Source of the DNA: Acidimicrobiales bacterium
GTDB taxonomy: Bacteria > Actinomycetota > Acidimicrobiia > Acidimicrobiales > MedAcidi-G1
DNA: 64,000 nucleotides
Assembly (NCBI GenBank): GCA_014237715.1
Contig: JAAZZG010000001.1
Location: 62,001-126,000 of the forward strand
Reading direction: 5' to 3'
Shown: in pieces, positions 43,819 to 52,932 of the stretch
Layout of the letters: the number at the start of each line of letters is the position of its first letter
Numbering within the stretch: position 1 is the stretch's first letter
The notes under the pieces: generated by a model
The model's input: only the letters and a program-made list of their open reading frames with translations
Databases searched by the model: none
Told to the model about the DNA's origin: nothing
Made by a program: the position numbers and the translations under genes

Positions 43819-44589
43819 ATGAACCGTAGGCGCCCTATCGGCCATGTCCAATCGAACCGGGCCGTCTGGGATGGTTGGGCAGCGGAGTATGTGGAACCCG
43901 GCCGACTGGCCTGGGACGACGACAAGCCGCGGTGGGGGATCTACGGGGTTCCGGAAACCGACGTCGGTTTGTTCGAACCCTTTGAGGGTGGCGACGTCGT
44001 CGAGTTGGGGTGTGGAACGGCTTACGTTTCGGCGTGGTTAGCGCGACGGGGTGGACGACCGGTCGGGATCGACAACTCGGCGGCACAACTGGCAACTGCG
44101 GCGAGTTTCCAGAAAGAGTTCGACCTGCGGTTTCCGCTCATTCACGGCGACGCGGAGAAGTTGCCGTTCGCCGACGAGAGCTTCGACTTTGCGATCTCCG
44201 AATACGGAGCGGCTATCTGGTGTGATCCGTACCGGTGGCTCCCCGAGGCGGGGAGGGTGCTGCGCCCCGGAGGCCGTCTGGCGTTTCTAGGAAACTCGGT
44301 GTTGATGACACTTTGTGTGTTCGACGACAACGAGCCAGCTAGTGACCGATTGCAGCGCCCGCAATTCGGCATGCACCGGTTGGAGTGGCCAGATGACCCA
44401 GGGGTCGAGTTCCACATCTCCCACGGTGACCGCATCCAACTCTTACGTGATTGCGGGTTCGAGGTCGAAAACCTCATCGAACTTCAACCACCTGTCGACG
44501 CCGAAGAAACCCGCTATCCGTACGTGCAACTCGACTGGGCAAGGCAATGGCCGACCGAGGAAGCGTGGATCGTCCGCAAGACGGGCTGA
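43819..44589 (+). CDS. Class I SAM-dependent methyltransferase
   Basis: 256-residue methyltransferase with the Rossmann-like core: VVELGCGTAYVSAWLA (motif I), VGIDNSAAQL (motif II), HGDAEKLPFADESFDFAIS (motif III) and LRPGGRLAFLG. Substrate unknown. The start is uncertain: ATG 43819, GTG 43816 and ATG 43801 are in frame, and none has a good ribosome site. The C-terminal WPTEEAWIVRKTG is also found in the remnant 220 bases upstream, so the locus once held two copies. Confidence 0.85.
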   Translation: MNRRRPIGHVQSNRAVWDGWAAEYVEPGRLAWDDDKPRWGIYGVPETDVGLFEPFEGGDVVELGCGTAYVSAWLARRGGRPVGIDNSAAQLATAASFQKEFDLRFPLIHGDAEKLPFADESFDFAISEYGAAIWCDPYRWLPEAGRVLRPGGRLAFLGNSVLMTLCVFDDNEPASDRLQRPQFGMHRLEWPDDPGVEFHISHGDRIQLLRDCGFEVENLIELQPPVDAEETRYPYVQLDWARQWPTEEAWIVRKTG

Positions 44590-44678
44590 CCAAGGTGCCC
44601 GGAGCTCGTACGCCAGCTTCGCTGCACTGGCTGGTCTAAACCTGAGCGAAGACCACCCCGTGGGGATCAGGACGTTGT

Positions 44679-45875
44679 CTAGGCGGTGGCCAGAGCCCGT
44701 TCGAGGTCCGCCACCAGGTCTTCGACGGACTCGATACCCACCGAGATCCGAATCAGGTCGTCCGGCACCTCGAGGGCCGACCCTGCAGCCGAAGCATGGG
44801 TCATCACGCCGGGGTGCTCGATGAGCGATTCCACGGCACCGAGCGACTCGGCGAGGGTGAACACTTCGGTGCTGACCGCCACTTTCTCGGCAGCTTCCCG
44901 TCCTCCAGCGAGACGAAACGACACCATGCCTCCAAAGCCATCCATCTGTCGTCCGGCGATCTCATGACCTGGGTGTCCCTCGAGCCCCGGGTAGAGCACG
45001 TGGGACACTCGGGGGTGTTCGACTAGAACCTCGACGATGGTCGACGCGTTGCTGCAGTGCCGGTCCATGCGCACAGCTAGGGTCTTCATGCCCCGTAGCA
45101 CCAGGTAGCAGTCAAATGGCCCAGGGACGGCACCCACCGCGTTCTGAACGAAGCCCAGATGGTCGGCGATCCGGTTGTCTGAGGTGGCGACGAAGCCGCC
45201 GACTACGTCGCTGTGGCCCCCGAGGTACTTGGTCGCCGAGTGCACTACGGCGTCAGCGCCAAGGGAGATCGGGCGTTGAAGGTAGGGCGTAGCAAAGGTG
45301 TTGTCGACCACCACGGTTCCTCCGAGCTCGTGGACAACGTCGGCAACTCGGTCGATGTCGATCACGGTAAGCAGCGGGTTGGTGGGGGTTTCAAGCCATA
45401 CCATTCGGGTCTCGGGTGTCCAAGAATCCCGAATGGCGTCCGGATTCGTCAGGTCGACCGCAGTGTGTCGGATTCCCGCGGCGCCATGGACCTTCGAGAT
45501 CAGACGGAACGTTCCGCCGTATGCATCGTCTCCCAGTAAGACCTGATCTCCGGGCTCGAGCATTCGCAACAGGGCGTCCTCGGCGGCCAGCCCACTTGCG
45601 AAGGCGAAGCCGTGCGATGCCCCCTCCAAGCTGGCTAGACACTCTTCATAGGCGTGCCGGGTTGGGTTTCCGGTCCGTGCGTATTCGTAGCCAAACTTTG
45701 GTTCTCCCACGGCATCCTGGGCGAACGTGGTCGACAGGGCTATCGGAGTGACTACTCCTCCGGTTCGGGGATCATGTGGCTGTCCAGCGCGGACAGCCCG
45801 CGTCTCAAATCCGTAGTCGTCCGGGTTCTCGAATCCCGAAAGCAAGGGGTCACCCCCCATGGCAGGCCCAGTCAC
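44679..45875 (-). CDS. metB: Cystathionine gamma-synthase/lyase
   Basis: PLP enzyme of the Cys/Met metabolism family, 398 residues. YEYARTGNPTRHAYE, ASGLAAEDALLRML, VVDNTFATPYLQRP and the Schiff-base Lys in HSATKYLGGHSD are clear. Gamma-synthase and gamma-lyase share these motifs; pairing with cystathionine beta-synthase favours a role in transsulfuration. GTG 45875 lies one base after the cbs stop and has AGAGGA 6 bases upstream; ATG 45860 would drop five residues. Confidence 0.92.
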   Translation of the reverse strand: MTGPAMGGDPLLSGFENPDDYGFETRAVRAGQPHDPRTGGVVTPIALSTTFAQDAVGEPKFGYEYARTGNPTRHAYEECLASLEGASHGFAFASGLAAEDALLRMLEPGDQVLLGDDAYGGTFRLISKVHGAAGIRHTAVDLTNPDAIRDSWTPETRMVWLETPTNPLLTVIDIDRVADVVHELGGTVVVDNTFATPYLQRPISLGADAVVHSATKYLGGHSDVVGGFVATSDNRIADHLGFVQNAVGAVPGPFDCYLVLRGMKTLAVRMDRHCSNASTIVEVLVEHPRVSHVLYPGLEGHPGHEIAGRQMDGFGGMVSFRLAGGREAAEKVAVSTEVFTLAESLGAVESLIEHPGVMTHASAAGSALEVPDDLIRISVGIESVEDLVADLERALATA

Positions 45876-45876
45876 T

Positions 45877-47265
45877 TCAGGTCCTCTCGTCGTGGGGGGA
45901 CAAGAAGCCCAGGAGGTCGGTTCGCGACACGATCGTTCTGGGTCTCCCACCCTCGAGGACCAGCAGCGCCGGGGCATGCTCAAGCAGTTCGGCGGCCCTG
46001 TCGATTGGCTCACCGGCCCCGATGGTGGGTAGGGCGGTCTGCATGACGTCCTCAACCGGCTTATCCAGAATCTCTTCGGACTGGTAACTCTGGGTCATCA
46101 GCCAGAGTTCGGATACCGAACCAATCACTTCGGCGGCCGACAGCGGCATCTCGCCCTTGGCCACTGCGATCTGGGACACCCCGTACTTGCGCATAGTCAG
46201 CGCTGCGTCGCGCACAGTGTCTTCCGGACTGACATAGATGAGCTCTGGGAGATCACCGACCCGGGTTTCAAGGAGGTCGGAGATCACCGTGCCGTCCACT
46301 CGGTCGAATCCCATGGTGGCCATCCACCCGTCGTCGAACACCTTGGTCAGGTAGCCGCGCCCAGAATCGGGGACCAGTACGACCACCAGATCATCTGCGG
46401 TCAACCCGGCAGCCACCTCGAGCGCTGCAGCGACTGCAGTGCCCCCCGACCCGCCGATCAGCAGCCCTTCCTCTCGGGTGACGCGGTGGGCCATGGCGAA
46501 CGAATCGGCATCGCTCACCGGCACCGTCGCGTCGACCACGTCAGGGTGGTAGGTATCGGGCCAGAAGTCCTCACCTACCCCCTCTACCAGGTACGGGCGT
46601 CCCGACCCACCGGAGTAGACCGAACCTTCAGGGTCGCCGACCACGATGGTCACGTTCGGGTTCTGCTCCTTTAGGTAACGGCCGACGCCGCTGATCGTTC
46701 CACCGGTTCCGGCTCCGGCCACGAAGTGTGTAATGCGCCCCTTCGTTTGTTCCCAGATCTCGGGTCCGGTGGTCTCGTAGTGGGCCTGGGGGTTAGCCGG
46801 GTTGAAGTACTGGTTTGGCTGGAAGGCACCGGGGGTTTCATTCATGAGCCGCTCGGCTGTCGAGTAGTAGGACTGCGGGTCCTCGGGTGGAACGGCGACG
46901 GAACACACGACAACCTCGGCTCCGTAGGCCCGTAGTAGTGAGACCTTTTCGGTGCTGACCTTGTCGGTCATAACGAACACGCACTTGTAGCCGCGTTGGG
47001 CGGCAACGATGGCTAGACCGACCCCGGTGTTGCCTGATGTGGGTTCGATGATTGTCCCGCCGGGCGCAAGGAGGCCAGCCTTTTCGGCAGCGTCGATCAT
47101 TGCAACGGCTGGTCGGTCCTTGATGCTGCCGCCTGGATTGGTGGTTTCAAGCTTGATAACTACCGGGCAGGCCAGGTCAGCACCCAGGTGTGACAGGCGG
47201 ACCATCGGCGTCTTGCCAATGAGTTCAAGGACGGAATCGGCGATGTCAAGGTCGGTGAGGTCCAT
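45877..47265 (-). CDS. cbs: Cystathionine beta-synthase with CBS domains
   Basis: 462-residue enzyme joining serine (or O-acetylserine) and homocysteine. The catalytic part (1-320) has NPGGSIKDR with the PLP Lys, PTSGNTGVG and GAGTGGTISGVG. The C-terminal 130 residues form a pair of CBS regulatory domains (about 335-460), absent from the CysM at 5.1 kb. I use ATG 47265; the open frame upstream runs over the zinc-ribbon gene. Its stop touches the start of metB, so the two form one operon. Confidence 0.92.
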   Translation of the reverse strand: MDLTDLDIADSVLELIGKTPMVRLSHLGADLACPVVIKLETTNPGGSIKDRPAVAMIDAAEKAGLLAPGGTIIEPTSGNTGVGLAIVAAQRGYKCVFVMTDKVSTEKVSLLRAYGAEVVVCSVAVPPEDPQSYYSTAERLMNETPGAFQPNQYFNPANPQAHYETTGPEIWEQTKGRITHFVAGAGTGGTISGVGRYLKEQNPNVTIVVGDPEGSVYSGGSGRPYLVEGVGEDFWPDTYHPDVVDATVPVSDADSFAMAHRVTREEGLLIGGSGGTAVAAALEVAAGLTADDLVVVLVPDSGRGYLTKVFDDGWMATMGFDRVDGTVISDLLETRVGDLPELIYVSPEDTVRDAALTMRKYGVSQIAVAKGEMPLSAAEVIGSVSELWLMTQSYQSEEILDKPVEDVMQTALPTIGAGEPIDRAAELLEHAPALLVLEGGRPRTIVSRTDLLGFLSPHDERT

Positions 47266-47314
47266 CGGACGAAATCTGAGTGACTTGGGTGGCTCTTGGG
47301 CAGCGGTCGTTGGT

Positions 47315-47506
47315 TTAGACGGCGCACGCCATGTCGGCACCACAGCACATCGGGGACTTGATCTTCCCGTGGCCATTGGGACACTTTGAGACCTCAACGG
47401 TAGAGCCGTCGTCCTTGTCCAAAATTGCGTCAACAAGGGGTGCATCGCACGCGCCACAAGTGGCGTTTACGGACATTCCACACGAGCTGCAGGTATAGGT
47501 AGCCAC
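47315..47506 (-). CDS. Small Cys-rich zinc-ribbon protein
   Basis: 63 residues with YTCSSCGMSVNATCGACDAPL and a second cluster KCPNGHGKIKSPMCCGADMACA, in all ten Cys. The CxxC pairs fit a zinc ribbon. Function unknown. GTG 47506 is preceded by AAGGA 5 bases away. It lies 49 bases upstream of cbs on the same strand and may be part of the same transcript. Confidence 0.75.
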   Translation of the reverse strand: MATYTCSSCGMSVNATCGACDAPLVDAILDKDDGSTVEVSKCPNGHGKIKSPMCCGADMACAV

Positions 47507-47605
47507 AGGGGTCCTTAATCTCTACACGGATGTCGACACTTGCTCGGTGTCTGCGGGTGAGAATCCCGCTTCTAGGAACAGTACAGCCGTTCACTGGAGG
47601 ACCTC

Positions 47606-47857
47606 ATGGCAAACCACATCATTCCAGTGAGCCTTGGTGCTGACGAATCGGTGGTGGCCACAGGTGTTCGCAGACAGTCGACACACCATCGGTAGTTCGA
47701 ACAGTCGGTTTGCCTAGAACGCCTCTTGTACGAGGGGACCGATGGGGTCTGGTGCATGGTCGGCAATGGCCGGTCGAATCAGACTCTCGTTGGGGGCTCC
47801 GACAGGCTGGTTGCAGTTGACGCCGGTGTGTCAGTCGAACAAGTGGCTGGTGGGTGA
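47606..47857 (+). pseudogene. Probable 5' remnant of an MBL-fold hydrolase gene
   Basis: A good ribosome site (GGAGG, 7 bases) precedes ATG 47606. The frame has an amber TAG at codon 30 (47693-47695) and then stays open to TGA at 47855. The second part, VWCMVGNGRSNQTLVGGS followed by RLVAVDAGVSVEQV, resembles the opening strands of MBL-fold alkylsulfatase-like enzymes, but the metal-binding HxHxDH and everything after it are gone. The region 47507-47877 holds no other gene I can support. Confidence 0.38.
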
Positions 47858-47877
47858 GCGACTCGTCGTAGCTCCGG

Positions 47878-50154
47878 TCAGGCGACGGAGCGCGCCCGGA
47901 TGAGGTTCAGCGCACTACCGGCCTTGAACCATTCGATCTGGTCGGTCGAGTAGGTGTGCTTGCAGCTGATCTGGGTCTCGGTGCCGTCAGGAGCAGCGAC
48001 CACCACGGCCACCGGCACGTTGGGTGCCAGGTCGGCCATCCCGACCACCGAGATGCGGTCCTCAGGGCCAATCAGGTCGTAGTCGGCCGGGTCGGTGAAG
48101 GTCAGCGGCAGGATGCCCTGCTTCTTCAGGTTCGTTTCGTGGATTCGCGCGAACGAGCGGGCAATGACCACCTTGGCGCCACGAAAGCGGGGCTCCATGG
48201 CTGCGTGCTCACGCGACGACCCTTCGCCCATGTTCTCGTCGCCAATGGCCGCCCAGGCCACGCCGGCGTCGTGGTAGCGGCGGGCGATCTCCGGATAGGT
48301 CCTGGTTTCGCCGTCGGTGACGTCCCAGCCGGTGCCCACCTCGCCAGTAAAGGCATTGACGGCTCCCATGTAGACGTTGCCCGAGATGTTCTCGAGATGA
48401 CCCCGGTACTTAAGCCACGGACCAGCCATCGAGATGTGGTCGGTGGTGCACTTGCCCTGCGCCTTGACTAGAACGGTCAGGTCGGTCAGGTCGCCACCGT
48501 CCCATGCCGCGAACGGCGTCAGCAGTTGCAGGCGGTCACTCGTTGGCGACACGTCGATCTGAATGCCCGAACCGTCGGCCGGCGGGGCCTGGAAGGTCTC
48601 TTCTCCCGGGTCGAAGCCGTCGGCGGGCAGTTCCTCGCCGTCGCCCACCATGAGGCGGACCTTGTCGCCGGCTTCGTTCAGCAGTGTGTCGGTGGCCGGA
48701 TCGAAGTCGAGTCGGCCGGCGATGGTCAGAGCGATCACCGTTTCAGGGGAGGTCACGAAGGCGTGGGTCGTGGCGTAGCCGTCGTTGCGCTTGGGGAAGT
48801 TCCGGTTGTAACTGGTGACTATGGAGTTGGGGATCCCGTCTTCGAGGTCCTGACGGTCCCACTGGCCGATACAGGGCCCACATGCGTTGGCCAGCACCTG
48901 GGCGCCCAGCGCCTCGAAGTCGGCCAGCAGGCCGTCTCGCTCGATGGTGGCCCGGACCTGCTCGGAGCCAGGAGTGATGAGCAGCGGCGCTTTCGCTGTC
49001 AGACCCTTGGCGACGGCGTCACGGGCGATGCTGGCCGCCCGTGTGATGTCCTCGTAGCTGGAGTTGGTGCACGAACCGATCAGTCCGGCGCTGACCTCCA
49101 GCGGCCATCCCTCGCGCTTGGCTTCGGCCCCCAGGTCCGCGACAGGACGGGCCAGGTCGGGGGTGTGGGGGCCGTTGATGTGCGGCGACAGGGTTGACAG
49201 GTCGATCTCGATGACCTCGTCGAAGTAGGAGCCGGGGTTGGCCTCGACCTCGTCGTCGGCCCGTAGATGGTGGGCCACGGCGATGGCGGCGTCGGCTACG
49301 GCCTCACGACCCGTCGACTTGAGGTAGCGGCCAATGGCGTCGTCGTAGGCGAACATCGAGGTCGTGGCGCCGATCTCGGCTCCCATGTTGCAGATGGTGG
49401 CCTTTCCGGTGGCCGACAGACTCCGTGCACCCGATCCGAAGTATTCGATAATTGCGCCGGTGCCGCCCTTCACGGTGAGGATGTCGGCGACCTTCAGAAT
49501 CACGTCCTTCGGGGCCGCCCATCCGCTCAATTCGCCGGTCAGCTTCACGCCGATCAACTTGGGCCAACGCACGTTCCACGGGAATCCAGTCATGACGTCG
49601 ACGGCGTCTGCGCCGCCTACGCCAACCGCGACCATGCCGAGGCCGCCGGCGTTGGGGGTGTGGCTGTCGGTCCCGATCATCATCCCGCCGGGGAAGGCGT
49701 ACTGCTCGAGGACGACCTGATGAATGATCCCCGAGCCGGGCTTCCAAAATCCGGCGCCGTAGCGGGCGCAGACCGAAGCCAGGAAGTCGTAGACCTCGCG
49801 GTTGCCGTCGAGGGCGGTGGCCAGGTCCAACTTGCCGTCATCGCGAGCTTCTATGAGGTGGTCGCAGTGGGTGGTCGTGGGGGCCTGGACCTCATCGAGG
49901 CCAGCGGTCATGAACTGCAGCCAGGCCATCTGGGCCGTTGCGTCCTGCATGGCCACCCGGTCGGGTCTTAGGTCGACGTAGGAGACGCCGCGCTCGAGGC
50001 CAGAGGTATCCGGATCGTCGAGGTGGTTGATGAGCACCTTTTCGGCCAGAGTGAGAGCTCGGCCCAGGCGGCGACGGCCGGTGGCCACCCGCTCGTCGAG
50101 AGTCGCGTACACGCCCTGGATCAGTTCGATGGGGGTGGATGCTGCGACTGTCAT
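47878..50154 (-). CDS. acn: Aconitate hydratase
   Basis: TCA-cycle enzyme of 758 residues with a [4Fe-4S] cluster, of the mitochondrial-type length. [30 protein letters not shown] (first cluster Cys) and [10 protein letters not shown] (the two others) are intact, and the swivel domain has [17 protein letters not shown] 50154 follows AGAGGAG by 9 bases. The upstream region is AT-rich with a short palindrome. The enzyme depends on the SUF system encoded at 24.8-31.3 kb and feeds the isocitrate branch that AceK would control. Confidence 0.96.
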   Translation of the reverse strand: MTVAASTPIELIQGVYATLDERVATGRRRLGRALTLAEKVLINHLDDPDTSGLERGVSYVDLRPDRVAMQDATAQMAWLQFMTAGLDEVQAPTTTHCDHLIEARDDGKLDLATALDGNREVYDFLASVCARYGAGFWKPGSGIIHQVVLEQYAFPGGMMIGTDSHTPNAGGLGMVAVGVGGADAVDVMTGFPWNVRWPKLIGVKLTGELSGWAAPKDVILKVADILTVKGGTGAIIEYFGSGARSLSATGKATICNMGAEIGATTSMFAYDDAIGRYLKSTGREAVADAAIAVAHHLRADDEVEANPGSYFDEVIEIDLSTLSPHINGPHTPDLARPVADLGAEAKREGWPLEVSAGLIGSCTNSSYEDITRAASIARDAVAKGLTAKAPLLITPGSEQVRATIERDGLLADFEALGAQVLANACGPCIGQWDRQDLEDGIPNSIVTSYNRNFPKRNDGYATTHAFVTSPETVIALTIAGRLDFDPATDTLLNEAGDKVRLMVGDGEELPADGFDPGEETFQAPPADGSGIQIDVSPTSDRLQLLTPFAAWDGGDLTDLTVLVKAQGKCTTDHISMAGPWLKYRGHLENISGNVYMGAVNAFTGEVGTGWDVTDGETRTYPEIARRYHDAGVAWAAIGDENMGEGSSREHAAMEPRFRGAKVVIARSFARIHETNLKKQGILPLTFTDPADYDLIGPEDRISVVGMADLAPNVPVAVVVAAPDGTETQISCKHTYSTDQIEWFKAGSALNLIRARSVA

Positions 50155-50236
50155 AGGGCTGGACTCCTCTAGGTGGGACGGCTGGGATCGGTGCATATCC
50201 GGTCGAGACTGGGCGTGGGTTTCGAAGAATGCAGGC

Positions 50237-50251
50237 GATGCGAATCGCATC
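50237..50251. promoter_or_regulatory. Palindrome in the acn upstream region
   Basis: GATGCGA / TCGCATC around a single A, 83 bases before the acn start, inside an unusually AT-rich stretch (about 50250-50360). Read on the + strand it is followed by TTTTAT, so it could also act as a terminator in that direction, but no + strand gene precedes it. A TetR-type operator, as for AcnR in corynebacteria, is one possibility. Confidence 0.4.
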
Positions 50252-50361
50252 TTTTATCAATATTCTAAGACTGTCATTATGATCGGTTGGCTGGGAGAGC
50301 CAAGTGTCCAAAGAACTTCAGTAGTTCGGTTAAAATTGATGATCGAACGAAATAACGTTGG

Positions 50362-51291
50362 TTAGAGCGCCGGCCAGCGGCGTCGGCGACGTTGCGAACT
50401 GCGGTCACGGTCGCCAAGGGCCCAGGCTCGGCGCCATGCCCCTACGTCGGGGCCGGTTAGGCCGGGCGAGGTGCCGGCGTGGGCACGAACGCGGGCCTGG
50501 TACCAGTCCGACGTCGCCTCGTCGCCCAGAGCAGCCACTGCGGCCTGTAGGCGGACGGCGAATGCCCGGGCGTTCTCATCGTGGTCGGCCGTCAACGGGT
50601 CGCCGAACGTGACCGTTGTGCGGGACGGACGGGGCAGGGTTCGTCCCTTACGCAGTATCCGCCCGGTGCCCTGCAGGTGGATGGGTACAACAGGCACGCC
50701 GCAGCGGATGGCGAGGTAGGCGGCTCCGCCCCGGAACTCCTGCCCCCACCCGTCGGGGCTTCGTCCGCCTTCCGGGTACAGGAGGATCGACCACCCGTCG
50801 TCGATCAACCCACGGGCCATGTCGGCCGACTTGCGCCCGACCTTGCTGCGTTCGATGGGCACGGCCCCGATGGCCAACGCCGAGACAGCACCGGACATCC
50901 GGTTGCTGAAGAAGTAGTCGGCGGCCGCCCCGACCACGATGCGGTGGCGCCACGGCTCGGGGATCGACGTCAGCAGTAGCGGTGTGTCGGCGTGACTGTG
51001 GTGGTTGGCCACGAAAACCACGGAACCGTCTAGGCAGTCGAGTCGGTCGAGACCTCGTCGGGCGGGCGACGCTAGAACGGCCATGGCCGGGCGCATCACC
51101 GATTCGAGGATGGCGGCCCTGGCCACCCGGGCTGGATACCGACGGGCCCACCCGGTGTCGTAGTCGGCCCCCAAGCCCCGGTCGGGCGACGGTGGCTCGA
51201 TACCGGTGGGAACGGGCGCTGCACGCCACGGGAAACCGAGGCCGCCCGCCATCGAGCGAGCCTTCGCCACAGACCGAGCCGCAGGACTCAT
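50362..51291 (-). CDS. 1-acylglycerol-3-phosphate acyltransferase-like
   Basis: 309-residue PlsC-family acyltransferase. VANHHSHADTP is the NHx4D catalytic motif and LYPEGGRSPDG the acceptor-binding motif. VPIERSK and VPVVPIHLQGT are further family strands. The N-terminal 60 residues and the very basic C-terminal tail (SSQRRRRRW) suit membrane-surface binding. It lies 17 bases after the LarA-like gene and is the last of four tightly packed genes. The acceptor may be lysophosphatidate or another hydroxyl lipid. Confidence 0.88.
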   Translation of the reverse strand: MSPAARSVAKARSMAGGLGFPWRAAPVPTGIEPPSPDRGLGADYDTGWARRYPARVARAAILESVMRPAMAVLASPARRGLDRLDCLDGSVVFVANHHSHADTPLLLTSIPEPWRHRIVVGAAADYFFSNRMSGAVSALAIGAVPIERSKVGRKSADMARGLIDDGWSILLYPEGGRSPDGWGQEFRGGAAYLAIRCGVPVVPIHLQGTGRILRKGRTLPRPSRTTVTFGDPLTADHDENARAFAVRLQAAVAALGDEATSDWYQARVRAHAGTSPGLTGPDVGAWRRAWALGDRDRSSQRRRRRWPAL

Positions 51292-51308
51292 TGGACGATT
51301 CCCACGGC

Positions 51309-52919
51309 TCAGGTCACGTCTGCCATCAGGATGGGCGGGTTCTTCATGTGGGTGATGGTCGGCTGAGGACCCACCACGTCAGATGCCATCTCCAGCGCGT
51401 CCTGCAGCGTCGACGCCGACTGGAAGCCCATGCGACGGACGGCCGCTGGGTCGCCACCAACGATGATGACCCGCCCGAGGTGCTGCAGGGCATGGCTGCC
51501 CCAGTACCACATGTAGAAAGGGTGCACACCGTGGTAGGCGTATGAGTTGCGGTACAGGTGGATGTACCACTCGTCCTCGGCGAACTGCTTTTCGTACTTG
51601 CGCTCGATCTCTATCGGATCGGTGGTGTCGGCCAGCACCTGCTCGAAGAAGTCGATGTAGCTCGGGTGGTGGATCGGGTTGAACTCCCAAGGGGTGGGGT
51701 GGCTCATGATGAGCACGCCGCCCTCGCGCACCAGCGGCTTCCCCTTGTAGAGGTTGAAGAAGTACCCGAGCCCGAGGCACATGACGAGGATCGGATTCAT
51801 GATCGAGTTGACGTTGTACGGGCAGATGTAGGGAAGGCCCATGGTCAGGATGTCGGTTTGGCCTTCGACGGGTACCAGTTGCTGGCGGTACACGTTGGCC
51901 GTGGTGACCTCGTGGACGGCCTCGACCTCGCCGGCCTGCACCGAGGTGAGGGCGTAGGGCGCCTGCCACGACGAGAAGACCTTTCGCTTGGCCTTGGTCG
52001 GCATGATCTCCAGGCCGGCCTTCATGCCGAGGAACTGCATGCGGTCACGGGCCGACCATTCCCATTCGCGTTTCTGGAGGAGAGCGAGCGGCCCCTCCCT
52101 GCCGAACGTGTTGTTATTGACTGTCGTCTCGATCTGGAAGATCTTCACGCCGGCATCCCGAACAACCTTGCCCATCCGCCAGTTGGAGGCGTGGAGTTCA
52201 GAGTTCTCGCGGTCCATGAACGATTTCGAGTTACGCATGGTCTTGACGTTGTGGTGGTGGCGCAGGCCGGTGTAGCCCGACAGGCCGGTGGCCGTGCTCT
52301 TGTGGCCGCCGTCCATGGCCACCAGGTTGATGTTGACGTAGACGAGAAGGTCGCTTTCGGCGGCCCTCTTACTGAACTGGACGTCTTCGCCGTGGGGGGT
52401 CTCGCCGAGCACCACCATGCCGTCGGGATCCTCGGCATCGTGGTTGTAGAGGCGACCATCGGGAGCGAAGGCGTCGTAAACCCGGTCGCCCACCGCGTGG
52501 CGCAGCTCGTCTTCGGTCATACGCCGGTGGATGGCCAGGGCGGCGATGAGGTGTACGTCGTCGACGCCGGCCTCGGCGGCCAGGTCCAGCACGGCTTCGA
52601 TGACCCGCTGGCGGATGTCGGGCCGCCGCATCGGGGGCAGGGGCAGGGAGATGTCGTCGAAGGCAATGGTCAGCTTCATGCCCGGGGTCAGCAGGGCCGG
52701 CAACGGGTCCGAATCACCGATCGGGTTGAGGAGGGCGTGGCGGATGGCGCCGTCCGGGTCGGGGAGGCCCTCCAACGGTTCGGCCGGATAGATGACCCGG
52801 GAGCGGTCGGACGGCAACTTCTCGAGTCGAAAGCCCTCGCCGTGGTGGAACACGATCGGCGGGCTGTTGCGGTCGACGTCAAGCACGAAACCCGGTCGGG
52901 GTGCGAGATGTCCGGTCAT
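51309..52919 (-). CDS. LarA/DUF2088-like protein
   Basis: 536 residues with similarity to the nickel-pincer lactate racemase family (LarA, DUF2088). The N-terminal domain has LTIAFDDISLPLPPM, and DGGHKSTATGLSGYTG corresponds to the Lys-containing loop that holds the nickel cofactor in LarA, with RHHHN next to it. The protein is about 110 residues longer than LarA, the extra part being a Trp/Tyr-rich C-terminus (HPFYMWYWGSHAL). Nickel-cofactor genes larB, larC and larE are not in the window. A racemase or epimerase role is only inferred. It lies 14 bases from the alcohol dehydrogenase gene. Confidence 0.72.
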   Translation of the reverse strand: MTGHLAPRPGFVLDVDRNSPPIVFHHGEGFRLEKLPSDRSRVIYPAEPLEGLPDPDGAIRHALLNPIGDSDPLPALLTPGMKLTIAFDDISLPLPPMRRPDIRQRVIEAVLDLAAEAGVDDVHLIAALAIHRRMTEDELRHAVGDRVYDAFAPDGRLYNHDAEDPDGMVVLGETPHGEDVQFSKRAAESDLLVYVNINLVAMDGGHKSTATGLSGYTGLRHHHNVKTMRNSKSFMDRENSELHASNWRMGKVVRDAGVKIFQIETTVNNNTFGREGPLALLQKREWEWSARDRMQFLGMKAGLEIMPTKAKRKVFSSWQAPYALTSVQAGEVEAVHEVTTANVYRQQLVPVEGQTDILTMGLPYICPYNVNSIMNPILVMCLGLGYFFNLYKGKPLVREGGVLIMSHPTPWEFNPIHHPSYIDFFEQVLADTTDPIEIERKYEKQFAEDEWYIHLYRNSYAYHGVHPFYMWYWGSHALQHLGRVIIVGGDPAAVRRMGFQSASTLQDALEMASDVVGPQPTITHMKNPPILMADVT

Positions 52920-52932
52920 GGGAGGTATCCAG

